A stretch of 64,000 bases of DNA, taken from Parietichytrium sp. I65-24A. Lineage: Eukaryota; Sar; Bigyra; Thraustochytrida; Thraustochytriidae. The notes under the pieces are model-generated. The model saw only the letters and a list, made by a program, of their open reading frames with translations, made no database searches and was not told where the DNA came from. Below are positions 28,656 through 37,594 of the stretch, in pieces. The stretch's first letter is position 1; each line of letters starts with the position of its first letter. The stretch lies in NCBI GenBank assembly GCA_012862575.1, contig BLSF01000006.1, positions 496,001-560,000 of the forward strand. The letters are read 5' to 3'. Made by a program: the position numbers and the translations under genes.

Positions 28656-31600
28656 TCATTGCCCTGCGATAGGCAATGCATCCATCACATTAACGGAGTC
28701 CACGAGATAGTCGTCTTCCAAGACCGCTTCAAAGTCCCTGAGGGCCTTATCGTGCCTGTTTTGCAAGAGGTGTGCAAAAGCGCGCAAAAGCAGAAAAGGC
28801 GAACTAGAGGGGTCGATCGAGAGCCCGAGATCGCAATCTGCTTCGCACTGAGGTCCTCTCCCAAGTACAGCGCCGACTGCGGCCCGGTTGAAGAGTATGT
28901 GCGCATTACCTGACACGAAAAGCTTTGACAACGACTTTAAGCATTCAAGTGCATCTTCAAATTCTTCCTCTAAACAAAGAGCAACAGCATAATTCACTTG
29001 CGCCATAGCATGGGATCCGCTTTGCCCCAAGAGAGTTTTGAACTGCTCTTTCGCTTCAGATGGCCGTCGAAGTCGAAGACAGCATGCACCAAGCAGGAAA
29101 CGAAGTTCAGATACTTTTGAACTCGTCTCAGGCAGTCTCGTCAAAAGTGAAGAGTACATTTCATAGGCCGCACCAACATTGCCCAGTGCGTGGTAAGTGA
29201 CCGCGGAGCACACTTCAATTTCAGTTTTGATCGCTTTGTGCCCTCTCAATGAACTCTCAAAAGATGAGAGTACCAGATATGACTGAAATGGCTCATCTTC
29301 TCGAAGGTAGGTGGATGCAAAACCAGCGCAGGCGACGTGTAACAGGTAGTCTCGAGCTCTATCCTTCGACTCTGGTTGAGAACCGGCCTGTCGTAATTTG
29401 ATTACGCCACTAAAAATTCTTCGAGCCTCTTCGTATCTACAGAGGAGGGTCAGGGCATGGCCAAGATTCACTCGCGCGCATGTATTGTTTGGGTCGATGT
29501 GCAGGCTCTTTCGTGTACAACGGAGAGACAGTTGCAAGGCATCCCATCCGCCAACTTCAGATCGCTCAATGCCACTCAGCACTCCGTTCTGTTGCTCTGC
29601 AGGCAAGCTTAGCAGGATCGAAGGGTTGGTGCTCGAAGGTGCTTGCATGGGAGTGCCTTTTGAGCTGCCAGGGTTGCAAGCGATTGGCGCCGACGAGACT
29701 TGCTTGCAATTACGCTTCAGGGAGCGTGATTCCAACGCACCAAAATGGCCAAGCGATCTCACTGACTTTCCAAGGTATGCAGCCCCCATCATGTTTTGGG
29801 ACAAGGAGGACAAGATCGGGTTCGAATAGAATTTTTTGCTGAGCGACGAAAGGGCCCCTAGCGCCTTCTCGTGAGCAGCACTTTGAATATGGCAGTGCGC
29901 TAGACAGATGCTCGCAGCGTCTTCCAGAGAAATTTCTGCTTCATTCGCATCCTCTCGAAGCGTGTATTTCTCCCGTGCGGCAACCAAGTCCCCAACCGCA
30001 GTGTCAAAATTTTGCATCGCTATTGAGGCCAGAGCGCGATTGAACTGGGCTTCCCAGCATCCATCGTCGAGGTCTAGAACCCGAGTGAACGCTCTACTTG
30101 CAAGTTGGTGCCTGCCAGACTGGAGATAGGCCCAACCGCGGTTATACCAAGCCTGTAGGGAGGAAGGGTTGCTGGCAATAATCTGGTCGAATTCTGCAAT
30201 CGCCTCCCCATAGAAGCCTGCGCGAGCAAACGCGGAGCCGAGTTTTAAATGGAGGGTTCCCAACTTGGGCAGGGATAGCACAGCTGACTTCAACACATCA
30301 ATTGCCAGCCGCTTACGACCGCAGAACGACAAGAGCTCTGCGGACAAGAGCAGGCTGTTTGAGTGTCCTTTCCCACAGCTTTCAAAGCAAGTGAAGGCGT
30401 GCTGAAAAGGGGCTGCCACTTGCCCTACTAAGGCGCTGATCGACGAGGAGGCTGATTTGGGATTCCCCTTGCTCTTCTTGTTCTTGTTCTTCTTATTGGT
30501 GGGAGATCTCGAGGTGCGCACCTTTGTAAATGATTCGTACGCTGACGCTGATGGAAGCATATGCGGATTGAGACTTTGAGCTTGTATGTACTGCTGCACA
30601 AGACAGGTCCCACGGAGACAAAGAATGCGCGCTCGCACATCGGGTTTGAGCTTGGCCGTTGCGCTTTCAAGAACCATGTCGTAGAGCTCCAGGGCTCGGT
30701 CGAACTGGCCGAGCGTATGATAACAGCTTCCAGCGTAGGCTAGAACGTTTTTTTGATGCCCGTACTTTTCGATCGTTTGACTGATTGCGTCGCCAACCAC
30801 TTGAGTATACAGAGACATATTTCTATCCTCTCGCCGAACGAGTCTGCGAATCGTCTGGAAAATATGCTCAAGCGTCTCTAGAGTTGGGTCGTGTTGGTGA
30901 CACTCCATGAACATTCGCATCGCCCCTCCCGGGCTCGACTTTAAGAGTAGCATTAGCTTCGCCCTTCTCAATTGCTTGTTCGAATCATTTTGCTCTTCAT
31001 CGTCGGGAGACAAAGCGGAATAGTGCATAAGGTCTGTGAGGACATGCTGTGCTTTTCGTAGTTTGAGATTAATCCATGCTCTCAGCAAGTAGTTCTTCGC
31101 GTCCGAGGGGTTCAAATACACGAGTTTGTTGGCACATCTCAGCGACGACTCGTGCAATTCCATACGAAGATTTGCTAATGTCAAGAGCGTTCCTGATGTT
31201 GCCTGACTGCGGGCGTCGAGAAGTGCACCGCCGTAACGAATGTCGCTCAACACGCTGACGGTGCTAAGAGGTTCGTTGAAGCTTTCCAGTTGTATGAGTG
31301 CAAAAATGAGCTGGTATCTGGCTCTATCCTCTGCCGAATAATGGGGCCCGACGGGCAAGGTTGAAAGAGCCTTGAGATCCTGCAGCGCTTCACCAATCAT
31401 TCGAGAGCGCAAAAACACACCAGATCGCATTTTAAGCAGCGTGCTATAGTTGCCAGCATTTAATTCCGCCTCAGGGAAACGAAAAGTGATTTTTCTCACT
31501 TTAGCGAGGGCTTCATTAATCTTCTCTGAGTCCACAAAGACCTCAGCTTTGTAGCACATAATGAGCATGTTCGAGCTGTCATTCTTTAGAGCGGCGTCCA

Positions 31601-34073
31601 GGCACTTGAGCGCTTCGGTATAGTCGCGATTTGCTGCCAAAAGCCTGCCTTGCTGAATCTGAAGCTGAACGTGGAGCGACGTCAGGAGCGCTTTTCTTTC
31701 CGTGTCGGAAACACCATTGAATGCTGGTGAGTTAATATGGCCACGTTTCGCGCGAGGGCTGGCTAGCAAAGCTGTAGAGGACGGCGAACTATTCGATGGG
31801 GGAAATGGCTGGGGCAATAAAATTGTCGTTCTCGCTTCAGTGCGCTTTGAACTCGTTCCGTGCGAAGGGACTGGCTCTTTCCGAGGCTTGATATCTTTCC
31901 CCGGCCCTCTCGGGGCCGTTTCCGACGATCCGTGCTCGATCCTGTGCTGAATTATATTTTCAATCGATGCGAGGTGACGCCATCCCCGCGAGGGATCCTG
32001 ACGTTCTAAAAATGTTTCGGCGAGCTGCTTGGCTAATTTGCTGGAGGACAGGCCATGTTTATACGCTTCCTCAACATCCGAAACGTAGGTTTCCAAGACG
32101 CTTGTGCTCTGCGTTAGGCGGTAAATCTCATAGTTCAGTCTCGCTCGAAGCTCGTATGAAGATTTTGAAAGCAAAGTATATTTCGCTTCGTCACTCTGCC
32201 TCCCGTCGGGCTCAAAATTGCGCAATGATGCTCTCGCATCTTCCAAGTCCTCCAGACCCCACTCTAGAATTCGACGCTTTTCCCAGCCCTCCTTGTCGCC
32301 CTCAAATGAATAATAGAGCTTCACTTTTGCTTTTTCTATGAGTACTTCGGCCATCGTCTCGGGAGGCAGCTCCGTATTCAAGTGCATTCCTGAAGGTCGT
32401 ATGGTCAATATACTCTCTAGATCAGCAAGAGCGGCCCGAAAGTCTTGTGTATTGCTCCGCAACCAAGCGCGAGCGCGTAGAAAAAGAGCACTTTGGTGCG
32501 CCTGCCAGGTCCTGGCATTAATTTTTAAGCTACTGTCTGATCCTCTGCTTTGCTTGCCTGCCGAGCCTGACTTGACATTTTGAATAATCTGCGTCGTGTC
32601 TCGCAAAACTTCTCTCCAAAGCCCAATTTGAGCCAGAGCTTGTGCCCGACTCAGTTGGCAGTGAATATTCTGCGGAGACAGGTGGCAGGCAGCAGAGGCA
32701 TGCATAAGCGCGCCCCTTATATTTCCACTCTTTCTCTGTTTCTCGGCGTATGCGAGGTGATTTTTCCACATGAAATAGGCATTCTCGCTGTTCACTGTGC
32801 AATTCGCACGGTGATGAGAAGGCAGACTCCACGTAAGTTGGTCATCCTGGTCACCGAGATGCCTTCCCTTCCCACTGTAAGATTGCGCGCCTGAAGCACT
32901 GCGTCCTCCGTCGCGAGCCGTTATCGTTCGCAATTCGTCTTCCTCAGCTATCATTCGTATTTCGATACGTTTCGCGAGCGAAAGAAAGTGTGAGTCATCC
33001 TGTCCGGTATAATTTTGGCGCTTGCTTGCACGACGATCATTTTCAACGTCGCCGTGGCTTTGATACTGCGCCTCGTTTTCGTTGTCTTCGTGTTGTAATC
33101 CTTCCAAGAAGACGCTGGTACTCATGCTCTCCCTTACCGGGCTCCCACTTTGGATCAAGGAAGCGCCATCCTTTGCCATTAACGTCGGTGTGGTACTTTT
33201 AGGGCCAGCGCTACTGGGTATGAAAGCTTCAGGGTCCTTATCATCACAGCAAACAGGCGTTTGATACTCGGAAGGTGACTTCTCTTTTGCCTCACCAAAT
33301 GCAGGGGTTCTGACGGGGGTCTCGTGAGCAGAATCCTCATCGGTGTCACTATCCGCTCTTTTGTCCTGCCCGCTTTCTCGATCTTCTACTAGCGAAGCGA
33401 GCAAGTAATTGTGATCAGGTTTCTCAGAGGACACTCTTGGAATAGAGTGAACAATATTTTCTTCCGAATTCCCGATGGATTCAGAGGTCGACTGACGCCT
33501 CATAAGATTTGATTTTGAGCTTCGTTTTTCCGCAATCGAGCTCCTCCTTCTTTCTAGAGATTGCACAGCGGTCGTAGTCTGTGAGAGCCGCTTTTCAGTT
33601 TCCACTTTGCGTTTTGCGAAGCTGTCCAAGAGACCATTTACAACGCTTGACTCCGACCGTTCAACCGAGCTGCTCGACGATGACGCATATTTCGAGGCGT
33701 TCCCGCTTGCGCCCATTAACAGTGTATCTTTACTTGAGACAGTGGACAGCGTGCTGGACTTGGCGCTTCGATATTTCTCGGCTATCTTCGCGTTTGACGC
33801 AACCTTTTCGAGGTGCTTCGTCCGAGCACGAATAAGTGTAGATCTGCTACTTCCGTAGCTATCTTTGGCTTTCTTGGAGAGAGGAAGGTCAGAGTCTTCC
33901 AAATGACTTAATCTTCCGCGAATATAGTTGGATGGGTTTTGGGGTCTGAGGCTTGGCGGGAGCTTTGGAGCGTTCTTATCTTCCACGGAACCTTTGGAGG
34001 TCTTTGCCCGTGCCGCGGACGAAGTCTGTCGCTGCCGCCCGCTGCCGCCGCCATTGAAACCTTCTTCCATCAC
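28656..34073 (-). CDS. Large tetratricopeptide-repeat protein, 1805 aa
   Basis: Intronless. Residues about 1-400 are basic, Ser-rich and probably disordered. From about 430 to the end, TPR helices recur, for example NIRGALMHASAACHLSPQNIHCQLSRAQAL, ALKCLDAALKNDSSN, GEAIAEFDQIIASNPSSLQAWYNRG, HQLASRAFTRVLDLDD, ARVNLGHALTLLCRYEEARRIF and AKEQFKTLLGQ. A Lys/Asn-rich disordered loop (about 1180-1195) interrupts the array. The architecture resembles long TPR scaffolds such as TTC6, but orthology is not established. TPR arrays assemble multiprotein complexes, often ciliary ones in flagellates. It shares a 446-bp divergent promoter with the Tpt1 gene. Confidence 0.8.
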   Translation of the reverse strand: MMEEGFNGGGSGRQRQTSSAARAKTSKGSVEDKNAPKLPPSLRPQNPSNYIRGRLSHLEDSDLPLSKKAKDSYGSSRSTLIRARTKHLEKVASNAKIAEKYRSAKSSTLSTVSSKDTLLMGASGNASKYASSSSSSVERSESSVVNGLLDSFAKRKVETEKRLSQTTTAVQSLERRRSSIAEKRSSKSNLMRRQSTSESIGNSEENIVHSIPRVSSEKPDHNYLLASLVEDRESGQDKRADSDTDEDSAHETPVRTPAFGEAKEKSPSEYQTPVCCDDKDPEAFIPSSAGPKSTTPTLMAKDGASLIQSGSPVRESMSTSVFLEGLQHEDNENEAQYQSHGDVENDRRASKRQNYTGQDDSHFLSLAKRIEIRMIAEEDELRTITARDGGRSASGAQSYSGKGRHLGDQDDQLTWSLPSHHRANCTVNSENAYFMWKNHLAYAEKQRKSGNIRGALMHASAACHLSPQNIHCQLSRAQALAQIGLWREVLRDTTQIIQNVKSGSAGKQSRGSDSSLKINARTWQAHQSALFLRARAWLRSNTQDFRAALADLESILTIRPSGMHLNTELPPETMAEVLIEKAKVKLYYSFEGDKEGWEKRRILEWGLEDLEDARASLRNFEPDGRQSDEAKYTLLSKSSYELRARLNYEIYRLTQSTSVLETYVSDVEEAYKHGLSSSKLAKQLAETFLERQDPSRGWRHLASIENIIQHRIEHGSSETAPRGPGKDIKPRKEPVPSHGTSSKRTEARTTILLPQPFPPSNSSPSSTALLASPRAKRGHINSPAFNGVSDTERKALLTSLHVQLQIQQGRLLAANRDYTEALKCLDAALKNDSSNMLIMCYKAEVFVDSEKINEALAKVRKITFRFPEAELNAGNYSTLLKMRSGVFLRSRMIGEALQDLKALSTLPVGPHYSAEDRARYQLIFALIQLESFNEPLSTVSVLSDIRYGGALLDARSQATSGTLLTLANLRMELHESSLRCANKLVYLNPSDAKNYLLRAWINLKLRKAQHVLTDLMHYSALSPDDEEQNDSNKQLRRAKLMLLLKSSPGGAMRMFMECHQHDPTLETLEHIFQTIRRLVRREDRNMSLYTQVVGDAISQTIEKYGHQKNVLAYAGSCYHTLGQFDRALELYDMVLESATAKLKPDVRARILCLRGTCLVQQYIQAQSLNPHMLPSASAYESFTKVRTSRSPTNKKNKNKKSKGNPKSASSSISALVGQVAAPFQHAFTCFESCGKGHSNSLLLSAELLSFCGRKRLAIDVLKSAVLSLPKLGTLHLKLGSAFARAGFYGEAIAEFDQIIASNPSSLQAWYNRGWAYLQSGRHQLASRAFTRVLDLDDGCWEAQFNRALASIAMQNFDTAVGDLVAAREKYTLREDANEAEISLEDAASICLAHCHIQSAAHEKALGALSSLSKKFYSNPILSSLSQNMMGAAYLGKSVRSLGHFGALESRSLKRNCKQVSSAPIACNPGSSKGTPMQAPSSTNPSILLSLPAEQQNGVLSGIERSEVGGWDALQLSLRCTRKSLHIDPNNTCARVNLGHALTLLCRYEEARRIFSGVIKLRQAGSQPESKDRARDYLLHVACAGFASTYLREDEPFQSYLVLSSFESSLRGHKAIKTEIEVCSAVTYHALGNVGAAYEMYSSLLTRLPETSSKVSELRFLLGACCLRLRRPSEAKEQFKTLLGQSGSHAMAQVNYAVALCLEEEFEDALECLKSLSKLFVSGNAHILFNRAAVGAVLGRGPQCEADCDLGLSIDPSSSPFLLLRAFAHLLQNRHDKALRDFEAVLEDDYLVDSVNVMDALPIAGQ

Positions 34074-34519
34074 CTGTTGTTCAAGCTTTGCAACCCCTTC
34101 TCAGCATTGCGAAGGTGGCAAGACGGCCAGAAGCTCGCTCATCAGCCGCGACCCAGGCCAACAGCGACCTCGCGCGAGTCTTTTGTCAGAGGCTTGGAAA
34201 GTGAGTGTGGCGCTCAGCTCGGCTCTTACCGTTATTGTACGGTACGCGGTAGTAGTACTCACTGCCTTCGATAGTACATATCCGTTCATCAAGAACGAAC
34301 AAGAATGAGCACGTGTTGTTCCTCCACAAAATCAGGAACATTCTGTAACCTTCCAGGACTTCCAGGCGAGCGTGTGGTCTATGTAATGTCTATGTGGTTG
34401 TTGTGGATTGTTGTGGTTGGCAATGAAACCAGAGGAGAAAAGGGAGAGCACGAAAGAGGATAGAAGAAGCGAAAGTTCACAGTCACGAAACGCGCAGGAA
34501 GAGCAGATCAGAGCCAGCA
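34074..34519. other. Divergent promoter region (TPR protein / Tpt1)
   Basis: 446 bp. It includes a GTACGGTACGCGGTAGTAGTACTC stretch (about 34238-34261) and TATGTGGTTGTTGTGG imperfect repeats (about 34388-34420). No gene is supported. Confidence 0.55.
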
Positions 34520-35869
34520 ATGGAGCGGAAGCGAGGCAGAGGAGCTATGAGCAAGCGTGGGGGTGGCCACGACGAGAAGCTCTCGCGGTCTCTGAGCAGT
34601 ATATTGCGGCACAAAGCTGTCCAAGAAAACATTCCTATTAGAAGCGACGGTTTTGTGCGACTGTCGGACCTTTTCGCTCACAGCAAGTTCAAGCGAGTCA
34701 AGCTAGAGGAGATTCAGGCTGTCGTAAGCGAGAACGACAAACAGAGGTTTGCTCTTGTCCAGGAGAATGGGGAGTGGCTCATCAGAGCGAATCAGGGGCA
34801 TTCAATGAGCGTCGTCAAGGCCGAAAATCTTCTTAAAAAGCTTACCCCTGATGATCTGTCCGTGTGCTTGCATGGCACGTATGCTGATGCTTGGAAAAGT
34901 ATTGAAAATACCGGTCTGAAGAGGATGAAACGGAACCAGATTCATTTCGCAGCAGGGCTGCCCGGGGAAAACGGTGTAATTAGTGGGATGAGGAAGTCGG
35001 CGCAAATCCTGATCTACTTGAACTTAAAAAGTGCGTTCAAGTGCGGGCTTCCTCTTTTTCGGTCCGACAATGGCGTAATCCTCTCTCCCGGCTTTCACAT
35101 TGACGGAATCTCTGGAGTGATTCCAGCGTGTCTGTTTGAGAAGGTGGTTGAGCGTTCCAGTGGAGCTGTTATCTTCTCTGGAGACGAGTCTCAAGTCCCT
35201 GACTCTGGGGTATGGGCGGCTGCTTCTTCTGAGATCGAGGTAGTTTCAAAATCACGCACAAGTGATCGACCCGCCCCCTCCAAGGATTTAACAAAAATCT
35301 CTCGGGCTCTAGGAAAAGTTTTGAAGCACAGTGCCGAAAAGGATGGGTTGACGATCGCGCGAGATGGTTATGTGGCATGGGATGAACTTTGCTCTCAGCA
35401 CGAGCAATTCAAGTCGTTAAAGGAGACTGATCTTCACCAAATGAACACTGAGTGCAAAAATCTTTTCAGTTTCGACCTCCAGGATGGGAGAATCGTAAAG
35501 GTTCGAGCAAATTATGGCCACAGCATCTTATCGGTTGAAATGGAAAACTTGTCTGAAAGACTTTCGGCGGAAACTTTGGGGAAGAAGCTGTATTTTCTCG
35601 TGAAGCCCAAAGAACTAGAAACTGCAAAGGTTTCCAATATTTTCCTTCTTGATAATGCCAGGTCTCGCTATTTCAACCTCGTTTCTGAAGAATCAAAATC
35701 CAGAAGAGGGAACGATCGTTTGGTGGCATTGCAGCTCGACAATGAAAAAGCTGCCCGCGAAGGTCTCGTACTTTGGCAAACCCTCGATGGGAGGATATAT
35801 ACGGATGGGTCATGTTCCGAATCAGATCAAAAAGGAGGTTTGTCTCTTGACCTTTTTCACGCAAGTTAA
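34520..35869 (+). CDS. TPT1: tRNA 2'-phosphotransferase with a degenerate second copy
   Basis: 449 residues, intronless. Residues about 18-215 form a full Tpt1/KptA unit: LSRSLSSILRHKA, then DGFVRLSDL, the motif IRANQGHS, CLHGTYADAWKSIENTGL, HFAAGLPG, and GVISGMRKSAQILIYLNL to NGVILSPG. Tpt1 removes the splice-junction 2'-phosphate from ligated tRNA using NAD+. Residues about 250-445 repeat the same order in decayed form: ISRALGKVLKHSA (Lys replaces the LRH Arg), DGYVAWDEL, VRANYGHS, then YFLVKPKELETAKVSNIFLL where HGT and the GL-xx-M motif should be, and LVALQLDNEKAAREGLVLW for the final strands. The second half keeps the fold pattern but loses several catalytic residues. Alternative start: Met10. 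Confidence 0.9.
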   Translation: MERKRGRGAMSKRGGGHDEKLSRSLSSILRHKAVQENIPIRSDGFVRLSDLFAHSKFKRVKLEEIQAVVSENDKQRFALVQENGEWLIRANQGHSMSVVKAENLLKKLTPDDLSVCLHGTYADAWKSIENTGLKRMKRNQIHFAAGLPGENGVISGMRKSAQILIYLNLKSAFKCGLPLFRSDNGVILSPGFHIDGISGVIPACLFEKVVERSSGAVIFSGDESQVPDSGVWAAASSEIEVVSKSRTSDRPAPSKDLTKISRALGKVLKHSAEKDGLTIARDGYVAWDELCSQHEQFKSLKETDLHQMNTECKNLFSFDLQDGRIVKVRANYGHSILSVEMENLSERLSAETLGKKLYFLVKPKELETAKVSNIFLLDNARSRYFNLVSEESKSRRGNDRLVALQLDNEKAAREGLVLWQTLDGRIYTDGSCSESDQKGGLSLDLFHAS

Positions 35870-36058
35870 GGCTCGGCAGTGCAGCCATATATTCCCACGT
35901 GCAGTTAAAAAAAAAAACCTCGATATATATATATACCTTACCGAATTTGATAAGACACTGTTAGGAGATGGACAGCCACAGTACCGAGGAGGAGCACGTT
36001 TCGCGGTCGTGAGAGTCGTGAGCTCGGAGCGTCAGAGCTCCAGATTGCATCTATTACA

Positions 36059-37543
36059 ATGAGCGAGAGGCTACCGCGGGTGAGAGCCTTTTCGAAGGCC
36101 GGTTCAGCTACGTGCTTGCAAGTTGACCTGCCTCAGAAGCTTACCCTCCAGTTTGATTGCGGAACATGTACGGAGCAGCCAGACGTATGGTGCGTAAAGT
36201 CCAAACACGTGTTCATATCGCACTGTCACCTTGATCACTGCGGCGCAGCATTTACTCACGCCCGAATCCGCGCTATGAACAAATTGGACACGATATTTTA
36301 TCTTCCAGAAGAGTCCAAGGAGTGGTTTCTGCGAGCCCAATCAGCATTTCACGCCCTGGACTCTGGGGTGGACGATGGCTCTCGTTGGGCGGGTGTTCAA
36401 GTAATTGGGTTGCGGCCAGGTGAAGAGGTCCAGCTCTCCAAAACAACTCGTGTTCGAGCGCTTGCCACAGCGCACAGGGTTCCAAGTCTAGGATTTGTTG
36501 TGTACATGACAACGCGAAAATTGCGACCAGAGATAGCACATCTTAGCACGGAAGAGAAACGAGCATTTTTCGAGTTGCAGAAAGAGAGCAGTAAAACCAA
36601 GGTCGACGCATACGTTCATAAAGAGCAAATCGTTTTCGCTTACACGGGGGACTCAACCATCGATTGCCTTTCAAAATCTTCACCAAACGAATTTCTTTGC
36701 GCGGAAACTTTAGCTGTGGAGATGACGTTCGTTGAGACGAGTCGCGCCGGTGATGCCGCTGGAGGTGACCGAGCAAAGTCTAAGACTTTCGGAAGGCCTG
36801 TTTCGGTTGAGCTTGCCAGAGAACGTGGTCACATTCACTCCGCTGAATTCCTCGAGCTCTGCAAAGAGGGCTGCTTTGACAGTTGCCGAAGAATTATGCT
36901 AATGCACTTCTCGGCTAGATATACGCCCGAAATAATTGCGACTCGTCTACGTGAACTGCTGCCCCCAGACATCGTCACCAAGGTCGAGCCGGCTTGGGCC
37001 AGTTTCGGAATGCAAGAACGATTATACCCATCATATTCACGTGCTCAGCGAATCCTGGCGGATCATCCGCCTCTCGCGCGGAGAGCACTTGCGACTGATG
37101 AGTTCATCGCGAGCGCCAGTCTTATTCTGTGGAACGTGCTTGGAGCGGAGAAATGCACACTTGCTTGCACAAGGCTTAACGAGATCCAGGCTTTACATTG
37201 TCCAGTCACGCAAATGATACAATATTGGGACCAGGTGCTGTGGATAGGGTTGAAGCTTCTCGAGCAGGAGCCGGAGCACGTTATCGTTTTAAGTGTTAAT
37301 GCTCATCAGATAGAAAAGCCGCACGCCATTACTAGCTCGACCATACCAGGGGCAACGCTCATCCATCTGAATTTAAGTGGTCCGGACCCGGCAGACAACG
37401 ATCATTACCTGTTCTGCCACGCTCAACACTTTGCAGATAAGACTATATGGGATACAACTGCAGAAAATGGCCAAATAAATGGGCACCAAGACACTCTATT
37501 CTGCTTGCTTGAGAATTTGGTTTTTACCAGTGCTACGCGATGA
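36059..37543 (+). CDS. RNase Z-like metallo-beta-lactamase protein with C-terminal extension
   Basis: 494 residues, intronless. The MBL fold is clear: FDCGTCTEQ, then the metal motif HCHLDH (His55, His57, Asp59, His60), AHRVPSLGFVVYM, YTGDST, the late-fold RGHIHSAEF and MHFSARYTPEII. The H-x-R-x-P-x-x-G-F/Y and GDS/T motifs and the ordering resemble short tRNase Z enzymes (plant TRZ type), which cleave 3' trailers of tRNA precursors. No obvious exosite loop is seen. From about residue 325 a roughly 165-residue domain follows that I do not recognise. It is helical in its first half and contains VIVLSVNAHQIEKPHA and HFADKTIWD. The gene lies 190 bp after Tpt1, and its stop is 51 bp from that of the convergent TilS gene. 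Confidence 0.75.
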   Translation: MSERLPRVRAFSKAGSATCLQVDLPQKLTLQFDCGTCTEQPDVWCVKSKHVFISHCHLDHCGAAFTHARIRAMNKLDTIFYLPEESKEWFLRAQSAFHALDSGVDDGSRWAGVQVIGLRPGEEVQLSKTTRVRALATAHRVPSLGFVVYMTTRKLRPEIAHLSTEEKRAFFELQKESSKTKVDAYVHKEQIVFAYTGDSTIDCLSKSSPNEFLCAETLAVEMTFVETSRAGDAAGGDRAKSKTFGRPVSVELARERGHIHSAEFLELCKEGCFDSCRRIMLMHFSARYTPEIIATRLRELLPPDIVTKVEPAWASFGMQERLYPSYSRAQRILADHPPLARRALATDEFIASASLILWNVLGAEKCTLACTRLNEIQALHCPVTQMIQYWDQVLWIGLKLLEQEPEHVIVLSVNAHQIEKPHAITSSTIPGATLIHLNLSGPDPADNDHYLFCHAQHFADKTIWDTTAENGQINGHQDTLFCLLENLVFTSATR

Positions 37544-37594
37544 CCCAGTGACACACTCTCCAATGACGGAAAGAAGTCCCACACATTGATAACA

